A stretch of 17,386 bases of DNA from CAZRZN01 sp964604565 (GCA_964604565.1 CAZRZN010000064.1:1-17386); one strand, 5' to 3'. Shown: positions 7,090-13,924, counted from the stretch's first letter. Translations and numbers: made by a program. The notes: generated from the letters alone by a model not told the origin.

Positions 7090-7090
7090 T

Positions 7091-7267
7091 TCAGAAATCG
7101 ATCGCGAGGCCCTTTTTTTCCCAATCGCCATAGCGCACGGGGTCCGGCCCGTCGCGGCCGCCCAGTTCCTTTGGCAGGGGTGCGCCCGTTTTGGCACGAC
7201 GCTCTTCCGCTTCGGCGAGAGCGCGCAGGGCGGCGGCAGGCAGATCTTTTTCAGGTGTATCGGACAT
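7091..7267 (-). CDS. DUF1674 / SDHAF4-like small protein
   Basis: A 58-residue protein. The C-terminal half reads LPKELGGRDGPDPVRYGDWEKKGLAIDF, the DUF1674 signature (GP-P-RYGDWEKKG--IDF), shared with the eukaryotic succinate dehydrogenase assembly factor SDHAF4 (yeast Sdh8), which binds flavinylated SdhA and protects it before complex II assembly. The N-terminal half is a charged, alanine-rich helix. The frame stays open upstream, but the ATG at 7267 is right: it has GAGGA about 7 nt before it and a family-typical length. It is divergent from rsmB across 89 bp and has no sdh genes nearby here. The function in bacteria is inferred from homology. Confidence 0.88.
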   Translation of the reverse strand: MSDTPEKDLPAAALRALAEAEERRAKTGAPLPKELGGRDGPDPVRYGDWEKKGLAIDF

Positions 7268-7356
7268 CGCGCTTTCCTCATCTTTCCCGGGTTGATATAT
7301 GCCCGGCGGTTGGTGGGGCAAGCCTCTGTTCCTGCCCGTTGTCTCCGAGGATCGTG

Positions 7357-8604
7357 ATGCCCAATCGCCCGAGCCCGGCCCGTCTGGCTGCCGTCGACCT
7401 TCTGGACCAGGTGCTGGGGCAAGGGCGGCCGTTGTCCGAGACGGACCGTCTGAACGACCTGCCGCCCGCGGAGCGCGCCGCCGCACAGCGGCTGTCGGGG
7501 GCTGTGCTGCGGGGGCTGGAACGGGCGGACCGGCTGTTGAAGCCGCATCTGCGGAAGGCGCCCGCGTTGCGGGTGAAGAATATCCTGCGTCTTGGCGTCG
7601 TTGAACTGTGTTCCGGGGGGGCCGCGCATGGGGTGGTCAGCGATTGCGTGAATATCGCGGCTGCGGGAAAACGCACGCAGGGCGCCAAGGGATTGATCAA
7701 CGCGGTGTTGCGCAAGGTGGCCGCCGACGGGCCGGAGGCCTGGGAGATCTTGCGCGTGCCGCGTTTGCCCAAGTGGCTGCGCGCGCCGCTTGTCGCGGCC
7801 TGGGGGGCGCAAGCCGTTGCCGGGATGGAGCGCGCGCATTTCGCGGGAGCGCCGTTGGATCTGACGCCGCTGCCCGGAGCGGATCTGTCTGCGCTTGGCG
7901 GGACGGTGTTGCCGACCGGATCGCTGCGGCTGACGCAGGCGGGGCAGGTGAGCGCCTTGCCGGGGTTCGACACAGGACATTGGTGGGTGCAGGATGCGGC
8001 CGCGGCCCTGCCGGCGCAACTGCTGGGGGATGTCAGGGGCCGAAGCGTTCTGGACATGTGCGCGGCGCCCGGCGGCAAGACGCTGCAACTGGCCGCCGCC
8101 GGCGCGGCTGTGACGGCGCTGGACCTGTCGGAGGGGCGGCTGGCGCGGGTGCGCGAGAACCTGCGGCGCACGGGCCTCGACGCGGACCTTGTGACGGGAG
8201 ATGCGCTGACCCACGAGGGTCTTTATGACGCGATCCTGCTGGATGCGCCCTGTTCGGCCACCGGGACGATCCGCCGCCATCCCGATCTGCCGCATGTCCA
8301 TCAGGGGGAGCGGATTTCCGAGCTGATCGATTTGCAGGCGGCGATGCTGGATCACGCATTGAGCCTGCTGAAACCGGGTGGCCGTCTGGTTTTTGCCACC
8401 TGTTCGCTGATCCCGGACGAGGGCGAATGCCAGGTGGAAGAGGCGCTCAGCCGCCACCCCGGGCTACGGGTGCTGCCCCCGGACGCCCCGTGGATCGAGG
8501 AACCTTGGCGGTCCGCGGAGGGCGGACTGCGCCTGCGGCCCGATTATTGGGCGGACAGGGGCGGCATGGACGGCTTCTACATGGCGCTGCTGAGCCAAGG
8601 ATAA
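7357..8604 (+). CDS. rsmB: 16S rRNA (cytosine-C5)-methyltransferase RsmB (Fmu/Sun)
   Basis: RsmB methylates C967 (E. coli numbering) of 16S rRNA using S-adenosylmethionine. The 415-residue product has an N-terminal NusB-like RNA-binding domain (about 8-125, including LRLGVVELC and GLINAVLRKV) and a C-terminal Rossmann methyltransferase domain. Motifs in order: VQDAAAAL (211-218), SAM-binding LDMCAAPGGKTLQLA (232-246), motif IV DAPCSATGTIRRHPD (296-310) with Cys299, and motif VI FATCSL (346-351) with the nucleophile Cys349. Both cysteines of RNA m5C methyltransferases are present. The ATG at 7357 is preceded by GAGG with a 6-nt spacer; a long open extension upstream crosses the DUF1674 gene and lacks similarity. 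The heparinase-family gene follows after 92 bp. Confidence 0.94.
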   Translation: MPNRPSPARLAAVDLLDQVLGQGRPLSETDRLNDLPPAERAAAQRLSGAVLRGLERADRLLKPHLRKAPALRVKNILRLGVVELCSGGAAHGVVSDCVNIAAAGKRTQGAKGLINAVLRKVAADGPEAWEILRVPRLPKWLRAPLVAAWGAQAVAGMERAHFAGAPLDLTPLPGADLSALGGTVLPTGSLRLTQAGQVSALPGFDTGHWWVQDAAAALPAQLLGDVRGRSVLDMCAAPGGKTLQLAAAGAAVTALDLSEGRLARVRENLRRTGLDADLVTGDALTHEGLYDAILLDAPCSATGTIRRHPDLPHVHQGERISELIDLQAAMLDHALSLLKPGGRLVFATCSLIPDEGECQVEEALSRHPGLRVLPPDAPWIEEPWRSAEGGLRLRPDYWADRGGMDGFYMALLSQG

Positions 8605-8696
8605 GTCTTTGGTGACTTCGCTGGGCTGGCGATGTATCCTAATGCCCAACAAGCCCGGAACGGGCGATCTGAGGCAGCGTAAAAAGAGCACCGGAG

Positions 8697-10445
8697 ATGT
8701 CCACGGCTCGGAATTGGCGAACCGCGAATGCGCGGTTCATGAACCGTATGCAGGCGCGCATCGCAGCGCATGCACGCCCGGCCGAGGGATTCGTATCTCA
8801 ACCCGAGCCGCGGACCGTGGGCTTTTTTGCCCGCGGGCGTCAGATGATTGCCGGGAACCTGATGTTCGCGGGCCATCTGGTTGAGGCAAAGGGCCGATCT
8901 CTCTGGGAGATCGAGGCGCCGGACGCCGTCTTTGAGGAAGAGATCCACGGGTTTGCCTGGCTCGACGACCTTGCTGCCGTGGGCGACGCCAAGGCGCGGG
9001 AACTGGCGCAGGCCTGGATGTGGGGCTGGATTGCGCGCTACGGCAAGGGGCGCGGGCCCGGCTGGACGCCCGAGCTGACCGGGCGACGGATGATCCGCTG
9101 GATTCACCACGCGGTGTTCCTTCTGCGCGGTCGGCCCGCCGACGACAGCGCGGCGTTCTTTGCCGCATTGGCGGCCCAGACCCGGTTCCTCGCAAGGCGG
9201 GCGCATGTCGCGGCGCCCGGATTGCAGCGGTTCGAGGCGATGGTGGGGCTGTTGTATGCGGGATTGTCGTTGCAGGGGATGGAGGCGCATATCGCCCCGG
9301 CCCGTGAGGCGCTGGGCGCGGATTGCGCCCGGCAGGTGGACGCTCAGGGCGGCATCCCCACAAGGAATCCCGAGGAGCTTCTGGAAGTCTTTACCCTTTT
9401 GACTTGGGCGCAATCCGCCCTTTACGAGGCGGATCTGGACCCGGATCCGGCGCATATGGCGGCGATCGGGCGCATTGCCCCCACGCTGCGCACCCTGCGT
9501 CACGCCGATGGCGGGCTGGCGCGGTTCCATGGCGGCGGGCGCGGTCTGGAGGGGCGACTGGATCAGGCGCTGGCCGCCTCGGGTAACAAGAAACGTCAGG
9601 CGGACGGCCTTGCGATGGGGTTTGCCCGGCTTTCGGCCCTTCGGACCTCCATCATCATCGACGCGGCGCCGCCGCCCTCGGGTGCGGCTTCGGCGCGGGC
9701 ACATGCCTCCACGCTGGCGTTCGAGCTGACCTCCGGGCGGCGGCCGCTGATCGTGAACTGTGGCTCCGGCGGCGGCTTTGGCGAGGACTGGCGACGGGCG
9801 GGGCGGGCGACGCCGTCGCATTCAACGCTGTGCCTTCAACGCTATTCCTCGGCCCGGCTGGGCGCGCCGCGCTGGATCGGCGAGACCCGACGCGAATTGC
9901 TGGAGGATGCCCCAAGACATGTGCCGATCCAGATGAGCCATCTGCCGGACTCCCTGCGCTTCGAAGGCGGGCATGACGGGTATGCCATGGTGCAGGGCCT
10001 GACCCATGCGCGCAGCCTAGAACTGTCCATGGACGGGCGTGCGTTGCGCGGGGAGGATTATCTCGTGGCGCTGGACAGCGGGTCGAAGAAACGTTTTGAC
10101 AGGGCGATGGACGCGGGCAAGCTGGCCGGGTTGCCCTATGAAATCCGCTTTCACCTGCACCCGGAGGTGGATGTGGAACTGGATATGGGCGGCACGGCCG
10201 TGTCCATGGCGCTGCGCTCCGGCGAGATCTGGGTTTTCCGCTTCGAGGGGGTGGCGGAGATGTCGTTGGATCCGTCCGTCTATCTTGAAAAGGGTCGGCT
10301 GCGTCCGCGTGCGACGAAGCAGATCGTTTTATCCGGACGCGCGATGCAGTATGCGACGCGCGTCCGCTGGTCCGTGGCAAAGGCGCAGGAGACGGCCATC
10401 GCCGTGCGCGACCTTTTCCGGGAAGACGTGGACGAGACCGCCTGA
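8697..10445 (+). CDS. Heparinase II/III family protein
   Basis: A 582-residue protein. The N-terminal half (about 40-320) is helix-rich, consistent with the alpha/alpha-toroid of polysaccharide lyases. The C-terminal half matches the Hepar_II_III region: LIVNCGSGG followed by RAGRATPSHSTLCL (about 350-380), corresponding to the R-T-AHST segment of the family, then beta-sandwich-like sequence ending VRWSVAKAQETAIAVRDLF. No signal peptide or membrane helix is seen, unlike secreted lyases. The ATG at 8697 has AAGAG 8 nt before it; the next Met (8739) has no better site. It sits between rsmB and purH, an arrangement I recall as conserved in Rhodobacteraceae. Lyase activity and substrate are unproven; a role in cell-envelope glycan metabolism is inference. 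Confidence 0.85.
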   Translation: MSTARNWRTANARFMNRMQARIAAHARPAEGFVSQPEPRTVGFFARGRQMIAGNLMFAGHLVEAKGRSLWEIEAPDAVFEEEIHGFAWLDDLAAVGDAKARELAQAWMWGWIARYGKGRGPGWTPELTGRRMIRWIHHAVFLLRGRPADDSAAFFAALAAQTRFLARRAHVAAPGLQRFEAMVGLLYAGLSLQGMEAHIAPAREALGADCARQVDAQGGIPTRNPEELLEVFTLLTWAQSALYEADLDPDPAHMAAIGRIAPTLRTLRHADGGLARFHGGGRGLEGRLDQALAASGNKKRQADGLAMGFARLSALRTSIIIDAAPPPSGAASARAHASTLAFELTSGRRPLIVNCGSGGGFGEDWRRAGRATPSHSTLCLQRYSSARLGAPRWIGETRRELLEDAPRHVPIQMSHLPDSLRFEGGHDGYAMVQGLTHARSLELSMDGRALRGEDYLVALDSGSKKRFDRAMDAGKLAGLPYEIRFHLHPEVDVELDMGGTAVSMALRSGEIWVFRFEGVAEMSLDPSVYLEKGRLRPRATKQIVLSGRAMQYATRVRWSVAKAQETAIAVRDLFREDVDETA

Positions 10446-10484
10446 CACGCGTCAGCCCGGTCTGTTGCCTGAAAAGAGACCACC

Positions 10485-10490
10485 GAGGGG
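10485..10490 (+). promoter_or_regulatory. Ribosome binding site for purH
   Basis: GAGGGG ends 7 nt before the ATG at 10498. It settles the purH start against a much longer open frame that begins inside the heparinase-family gene. Confidence 0.6.
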
Positions 10491-10497
10491 AACCCGC

Positions 10498-12087
10498 ATG
10501 TCCGACCGTCAACCCGTGCGCCGCGCGCTTATTTCCGTTTCCGACAAGACCGGCCTGACCGATCTGGGCAGGGCGTTGGAGGCGCTCGGGGTCGAGATCC
10601 TGTCGACCGGAGGATCGGCAAAGGCGCTGCGCGAGGCTGGCATCGCTGTGCGCGACGTGGCCGATCTGACCGGCTTTCCGGAAATGATGGACGGGCGCGT
10701 CAAGACACTGCACCCAAAGGTGCATGGCGGGCTTCTTGCGCTGCGCGACGACGGAATGCATGTGGCGGCCATGGCCGAACACGGGATTGTCCCGATCGAC
10801 CTGCTGGTGGTGAACCTGTATCCGTTCGAGGAGACCGTGGCGGGCGGCGCCGATTATGCCACCTGCATCGAGAATATCGACATTGGCGGCCCGGCGATGA
10901 TTCGCGCAGCGGCCAAGAACCACGGCTTCGTGACCACCATCGTCGATGTGGAGGATTACGCCCCGCTGCTGGCAGAGCTTGAGGCCAACGAGGGGCAGAC
11001 AACCCTTGGTTTCCGCCGGCGTCAGGCACAGATCGCCTATGCCCGCACCGGGGCCTATGACGCCGCCGTCAGCACATGGATGGCCGCCGCCATCGGTGAG
11101 CCGACGCCGCGCCGCCGGGTCTTTGCGGGCACCCTCTCGCAAAGCTTGCGCTATGGCGAGAACCCGCATCAGGACGCGGCCTTTTACGTGGACGGCTCTG
11201 GCCGGCCGGGTGTGGCCACCTCCGAACAGCTTCAGGGCAAGGAACTGAGCTACAACAACATCAACGATACCGATGCGGCCTATGAACTCGTGTCGGAATT
11301 CCTGCCCGGTGACGGCCCGGCCTGCGCGATTATAAAACACGCCAATCCCAGTGGTGTCGCGCGGGGCGCCACGATGCTGGAGGCCTACCGCAAGGCCTAC
11401 GATTGCGACCGGACGTCTGCCTTCGGCGGTATCGTGGCGCTCAACGGCCCGCTGGACCGCGAAACCGCCGAGGCGATTTGCGAAATCTTCACCGAGGTGG
11501 TGATTGCGCCGGCCATTCATCAGGAAGCCAAGAAAGTCTTTGCCAAAAAGAAGAATCTGCGCCTGATCCTTGCCCCCGGGCTGGCCAATCCGGCGCAGGC
11601 GGGGCTGGCATGGCGGCAGGTGTCGGGTGGGTTGCTGGTGCAGGACCGTGACAATGGCGCGCGCGGTTTGGACGATCTCAAGGTGGTGACCAAAACGGCG
11701 CCGACCGATGTGCAGATGGCCGATCTGCTGTTCGCATGGAAAGTGGCAAAGCATGTGAAGTCCAATGCCATAGTCTATGTGCGCGACGGGGCCACGGTGG
11801 GCGTGGGCGCGGGGCAGATGAGCCGCGTGGATTCGGCGCTGATCGCCGCGAAAAAAGCCGAACGCATGGCCGAGACGCTGGGCCTGCCCGCGCCGCTGAC
11901 TCAAGGGTCCGCCGTGGCGTCGGACGCCTTCTTTCCTTTTCCGGACGGGTTGATGGAGGCGGCCAGCGCGGGCGCAAGTTGCGTGATCCAGCCCGGCGGG
12001 TCGATGCGCGATGACGAGGTGATCGCGGCTGCGGACGAGGCGGGCCTTGCCATGGTATTCACCGGGATGCGCCATTTCCGCCACTGA
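10498..12087 (+). CDS. purH: Bifunctional AICAR transformylase / IMP cyclohydrolase PurH
   Basis: PurH carries out the last two steps of de novo IMP synthesis: formylation of AICAR with 10-formyltetrahydrofolate, then ring closure. The 529-residue length is standard. The N-terminal MGS-like cyclohydrolase domain (1 to about 200) shows ALISVSDKTGL (10-20), ILSTGGS (34-40), MMDGRVKTLHPKVHGGLL (63-80) and NIDIGGPAMIRAAAKN (126-141). The transformylase domain shows LRYGENPHQ (217-225), LSYNNINDTDAA (250-261), the catalytic KHANPSG (Lys280-His281) and a C-terminal GGSMRDDEV. It starts 52 bp after the heparinase-family gene and converges on a lipoprotein gene. Confidence 0.97.
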   Translation: MSDRQPVRRALISVSDKTGLTDLGRALEALGVEILSTGGSAKALREAGIAVRDVADLTGFPEMMDGRVKTLHPKVHGGLLALRDDGMHVAAMAEHGIVPIDLLVVNLYPFEETVAGGADYATCIENIDIGGPAMIRAAAKNHGFVTTIVDVEDYAPLLAELEANEGQTTLGFRRRQAQIAYARTGAYDAAVSTWMAAAIGEPTPRRRVFAGTLSQSLRYGENPHQDAAFYVDGSGRPGVATSEQLQGKELSYNNINDTDAAYELVSEFLPGDGPACAIIKHANPSGVARGATMLEAYRKAYDCDRTSAFGGIVALNGPLDRETAEAICEIFTEVVIAPAIHQEAKKVFAKKKNLRLILAPGLANPAQAGLAWRQVSGGLLVQDRDNGARGLDDLKVVTKTAPTDVQMADLLFAWKVAKHVKSNAIVYVRDGATVGVGAGQMSRVDSALIAAKKAERMAETLGLPAPLTQGSAVASDAFFPFPDGLMEAASAGASCVIQPGGSMRDDEVIAAADEAGLAMVFTGMRHFRH

Positions 12088-12112
12088 TTGTGGCTGTCGG
12101 CCCCCGCGCAGA

Positions 12113-12140
12113 TGGGCGGCCCCATGAGCGGGGCCGCCCA
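12113..12140. terminator. Bidirectional terminator-like hairpin between purH and the convergent lipoprotein gene
   Basis: TGGGCGGCCCC (12113-12123) and GGGGCCGCCCA (12130-12140) form a perfect 11-bp stem with a 6-nt loop, centred in the 57 bp between the two converging stop codons. Position and strength fit a shared terminator. There is no T-run on either side, so termination efficiency is uncertain. Confidence 0.6.
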
Positions 12141-12144
12141 GGGG

Positions 12145-12474
12145 TCAGGAACAGTCGCGGCGCCGTTGCTGGCGTTCGATTGCCTGCAATTTCCCCTTCG
12201 TGACGGCGATGGCGGTTTCCTTGTCCGTTCCGGCCATGCTGGAAATTGGCAGTCCGATCAGGAAAACGCCCCAAGCGTCGCCCGTTGCGGCACGATTCTG
12301 TTCGGCGCTCAAGTTCTTCAGCGCCTGATCGTATTGCACTTCGGCATCATCAAGCTGGGTGCAGGAGAACGCGCGATATTCATTCTGGCCAATGTCGACG
12401 GCGGCGATGTTCTGAGGGCGGGGGGCGCAGGCGCCGATAAGCAGAATGGCTGTAATCGTGAAGGTAAAGCGCAT
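12145..12474 (-). CDS. Uncharacterised small lipoprotein
   Basis: A 109-residue protein with a type II signal sequence: MRF, a hydrophobic stretch, then LIGAC with Cys16 as the lipidated residue, followed by APRPQ. The mature part has a central glutamine/aspartate-rich helical stretch (CTQLDDAEVQYDQALKNL), a conserved-looking segment WGVFLIGLPISSMAG, then a charged helix EIAIAVTKGKLQAIE-like (as KETAIAVTKGKLQAIE), and ends RRRDCS. I recall small lipoproteins of this layout in Rhodobacteraceae and other proteobacteria but no function. No +2 aspartate is present, so inner-membrane retention by the E. coli rule is not indicated. AAGGA lies about 12 nt before the start. The AT-rich upstream region, with a CtrA-type box, suggests regulated expression. 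Confidence 0.8.
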   Translation of the reverse strand: MRFTFTITAILLIGACAPRPQNIAAVDIGQNEYRAFSCTQLDDAEVQYDQALKNLSAEQNRAATGDAWGVFLIGLPISSMAGTDKETAIAVTKGKLQAIERQQRRRDCS

Positions 12475-12501
12475 GAAAACGATTCCTTTTTGGAGATTTA
12501 T

Positions 12502-12516
12502 TTAACGAATTGTTAA
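12502..12516. promoter_or_regulatory. CtrA-type binding site TTAA-N7-TTAA
   Basis: TTAACGAATTGTTAA matches the TTAA-N7-TTAA pattern bound by the alphaproteobacterial cell-cycle regulator CtrA; the final C of the fuller consensus TTAA-N7-TTAAC is missing on both strands. It lies about 30-40 bp upstream of the lipoprotein ATG, within the likely promoter. Confidence 0.4.
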
Positions 12517-12545
12517 TCATCGGTATCAACTCCCAGCCAAAGCGG

Positions 12546-12575
12546 TCAACGCGCGAACCGGCGGTTTCGCGTTGA
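12546..12575. repeat. Compound palindrome upstream of the lipoprotein promoter
   Basis: TCAACGCG (12546-12553) pairs perfectly with CGCGTTGA (12568-12575), and inside it AACC (12556-12559) pairs with GGTT (12563-12566) around GGC, with a small asymmetric internal loop. It could be a DNA operator or an RNA hairpin. Confidence 0.45.
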
Positions 12576-12600
12576 GGGCGGCAGGATTTGTCATGTATCG

Positions 12601-12621
12601 CGGATGCGTATCCTGCATCCG
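12601..12621. repeat. Inverted repeat in the lipoprotein/lspA intergenic region
   Basis: CGGATGC (12601-12607) and GCATCCG (12615-12621) form a perfect 7-bp inverted repeat with a 7-nt spacer. GGAT-GCGT-ATCC is nested in it. Possible operator; no regulator is identified. Confidence 0.35.
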
Positions 12622-12693
12622 GCGGAACGCCCTTGCGGCGAAGTCCCGCGGTTTGCGGGGCGGGCTGGGCAGGCCCGGCAGCAGTCAAAGCGT

Positions 12694-12720
12694 CTTGAAG
12701 TTGTCACCGCCGCGACATAG
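12694..12720 (+). promoter_or_regulatory. Candidate RpoH-like promoter for lspA
   Basis: CTTGAAG (12694-12700) resembles the heat-shock sigma32 -35 element. CGACATAG (12713-12720) lies 12 nt further on, where a CCCCAT-like -10 would be. The lspA ATG is about 70 nt downstream. The -10 match is weak, and a housekeeping promoter is equally possible. Confidence 0.25.
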
Positions 12721-12788
12721 GGCTTCGCCTCAACGGCACGGATGTGTGGCAAAGGTTTGGTGAGGCGGCTCTGGCACAGGCGGCGACA

Positions 12789-13274
12789 ATGAAGAAGGGC
12801 GGGCTTCGGTTGGTGTTCTGGGTGACGCTGGCCATTTTTGTCCTCGATCAGGTGAGCAAATATCTAATCGTCCACGTGATGGGGCTGGCCAACCGGCTGA
12901 GCATCGATGTGCTGCCGCCCTATCTCAACCTGCGCATGGCATGGAACTACGGCGTGAACTTCGGCCTGTTTGCCGGAGACGCGGCGATGACCCGCTGGAT
13001 CCTGATCTCCGTGGCACTGGGCATCGTGCTGTTTGTCCTTGTCTGGATGCGGCGCGATCCGCCGGGCAGGCTGGGCCTGATTTCCGCCGGCTTTCTGATC
13101 GGCGGGGCCCTCGGCAATGTCGTGGACAGGGTGATCTATGGCGCGGTTGCGGATTTTCTGAACATGTCCTGCTGCGGTATCGACAACCCCTATGCGTTCA
13201 ACGTCGCCGACATCGCCATCTTTGTCGGGGCAGTGGGACTGGTTCTGTTTCCCTCGGACAAAAAGGCCCCGTGA
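12789..13274 (+). CDS. lspA: Lipoprotein signal peptidase (signal peptidase II)
   Basis: LspA is the inner-membrane aspartic protease that cleaves the signal peptide of diacylglyceryl-prolipoproteins before the lipidated cysteine. The 161-residue product has four hydrophobic segments (about 7-24, 50-62, 69-87 and 96-112, with a last one at 138-155). Family motifs are DQVSKYLIV (20-28), AWNYGVNFGLF (51-61), GGALGNVVDR (105-114) with catalytic Asp113, and FNVADIAI (137-144) with catalytic Asp141. The ATG at 12789 is preferred because the protein then begins just before the first helix; an in-frame GTG at 12744 would add 15 residues without similarity. No strong ribosome binding site is seen. 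A lipoprotein gene follows after 52 bp and another lies divergently upstream. Confidence 0.95.
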   Translation: MKKGGLRLVFWVTLAIFVLDQVSKYLIVHVMGLANRLSIDVLPPYLNLRMAWNYGVNFGLFAGDAAMTRWILISVALGIVLFVLVWMRRDPPGRLGLISAGFLIGGALGNVVDRVIYGAVADFLNMSCCGIDNPYAFNVADIAIFVGAVGLVLFPSDKKAP

Positions 13275-13326
13275 CGGCGCCCCCGAGATACGCTAAGGCT
13301 TTGGCAAGTCGGAATGGAGGATAGCG

Positions 13327-13848
13327 ATGCGTCGCGCGCATCTTGTTGCAATTGTGGCTTTGGCAGGTGTTGCCTCCTGCGCGGTTGTCGACCGTGACAG
13401 ACCGTTGCGCGATCTGAGCAACAACAGCGGTGAGCCGGAGGAATTCGCGATCGTTCCGAACAAACCCCTTGTTCAACCCCAGAGCTATGCGCAATTGCCG
13501 CCGCCGACGCCGGGCGGCGCAAATCGCACCGATCAGACGCCCAAGGCCGATGCGGTGGCCGTTCTGGGGGGTAACCCCGCGCGTCTGGCCGCCGGGCAGG
13601 GCGTGCCCGCGGGGGATACGGCATTGATCGCGCGGGCCAGCCGGTTCGGTCGCGATTCGGAGATCCGTCAGGAGCTTGCCCAGAAAGACGCGGCCTTCCG
13701 CCGGTCCAAGTCGATCTTCAACTGGTCGATTGTTCCGGACGACGATTACAATCGCGTCTACAAGCCCCAGACCCTCGATCCTTATCGCTGGCTGCGCGTC
13801 TACCGTCAGGCCGGTGCCCGCACGCCGACCGCCCCGCCGGAGAACTGA
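13327..13848 (+). CDS. DUF3035 family lipoprotein (BamF-like?)
   Basis: A 173-residue protein with a type II signal sequence, MRRAHLVAIVALAGVASC, with Cys18 as the predicted lipidation site. The mature part starts with a proline-rich, extended region containing LRDLSNNSGEPEEFAIVPNKPLVQP, a hallmark of the DUF3035 family of alphaproteobacteria. It then has a small-residue linker, a region AGDTALIARASRFGRDSEIRQELAQKDAAFRRSKS in shorter conserved pieces, and a tail with YNRVYKPQTLDPYRWL. From memory DUF3035 proteins are related to BamF, a lipoprotein of the Caulobacter outer-membrane BAM complex; this link is not proven here. GGAGG sits 6 nt before the ATG. It lies directly behind lspA, whose product would process it, and ahead of the M16 pair. 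Confidence 0.85.
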   Translation: MRRAHLVAIVALAGVASCAVVDRDRPLRDLSNNSGEPEEFAIVPNKPLVQPQSYAQLPPPTPGGANRTDQTPKADAVAVLGGNPARLAAGQGVPAGDTALIARASRFGRDSEIRQELAQKDAAFRRSKSIFNWSIVPDDDYNRVYKPQTLDPYRWLRVYRQAGARTPTAPPEN

Positions 13849-13893
13849 TCGTCACCGGAACTGACGGTCGCGGTCACGAGCGCGTCACACCAC

Positions 13894-13924
13894 CTTGAAG
13901 TTGCCGGTCGACCGCGTACCTAAT
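13894..13924 (+). promoter_or_regulatory. Candidate promoter for the M16 peptidase pair
   Basis: CTTGAAGTTG begins at 13894, sharing the same 10-mer with the element upstream of lspA at 12694. TTGAAG (13895-13900) plus a 16-nt spacer leads to TACCTA (13917-13922) as a possible -10. It could be a heat-shock-type or a housekeeping promoter. It lies in the 105-bp gap before the first peptidase gene. Confidence 0.3.

Larger units (their letters stand above)
6531..7090. other. 560-bp gene-free spacer rich in hairpins and short repeats
   Basis: No open frame here encodes a recognisable protein. Visible structures: CCAAGG...CCTTTGG (6606-6640) enclosing ACCCC/GGGG, a possible dapB terminator; a 12-bp direct repeat GGGGACTGTGCG at 6723-6734 and 6754-6765; the hairpins at 6770-6797; a 7-bp inverted repeat ACAGGCT/AGCCTGT (6854-6860, 6873-6879); the 10-mer GGCTAGGCCG at 6857-6866 and 6906-6915; a palindrome ATGCGCGCAT (6935-6944); GGATC/GATCC (6953-6967); and a hairpin next to the DUF1674 stop (7055-7089). 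Confidence 0.6.
12475..12788. promoter_or_regulatory. Divergent control region between the small lipoprotein gene and lspA
   Basis: 314 bp without a gene. From left to right it holds an AT-rich segment (12481-12530), unusual in this window, with a possible -35 TTGATA (12529-12524, minus strand) and -10 TAAATA (12504-12499) at a long 19-nt spacing; a TTAA-N7-TTAA box; a compound palindrome at 12546-12575; an inverted repeat CGGATGC/GCATCCG (12601-12621); and a CTTGAAG element toward lspA (12694-12720). It is the most regulatory-looking stretch in the window. Confidence 0.55.

Noticed and set aside
6946..8457. 503-codon open frame on the minus strand opposite rsmB
   Set aside because: It is antisense to RsmB, which has all its motifs, and crosses the DUF1674 gene; the translation is compositionally biased with no domain.
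8577..9821. 414-codon minus-strand open frame opposite the heparinase-family gene
   Set aside because: Shadow frame of a coding region with a recognised family; translation rich in R, P, G and H without motifs.
10039..10497. N-terminal extension of purH into the heparinase-family gene
   Set aside because: The extension is out of frame with the upstream gene and codes for biased sequence. GAGGGG before ATG 10498 and the standard 529-residue length fix the start.
9655..12084. 809-codon open frame on the minus strand opposite the heparinase-family gene and purH
   Set aside because: It lies opposite two well-supported genes, has histidine/arginine/proline-rich low-complexity translation and no recognisable domain. 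Long antisense frames are common in high-GC DNA.
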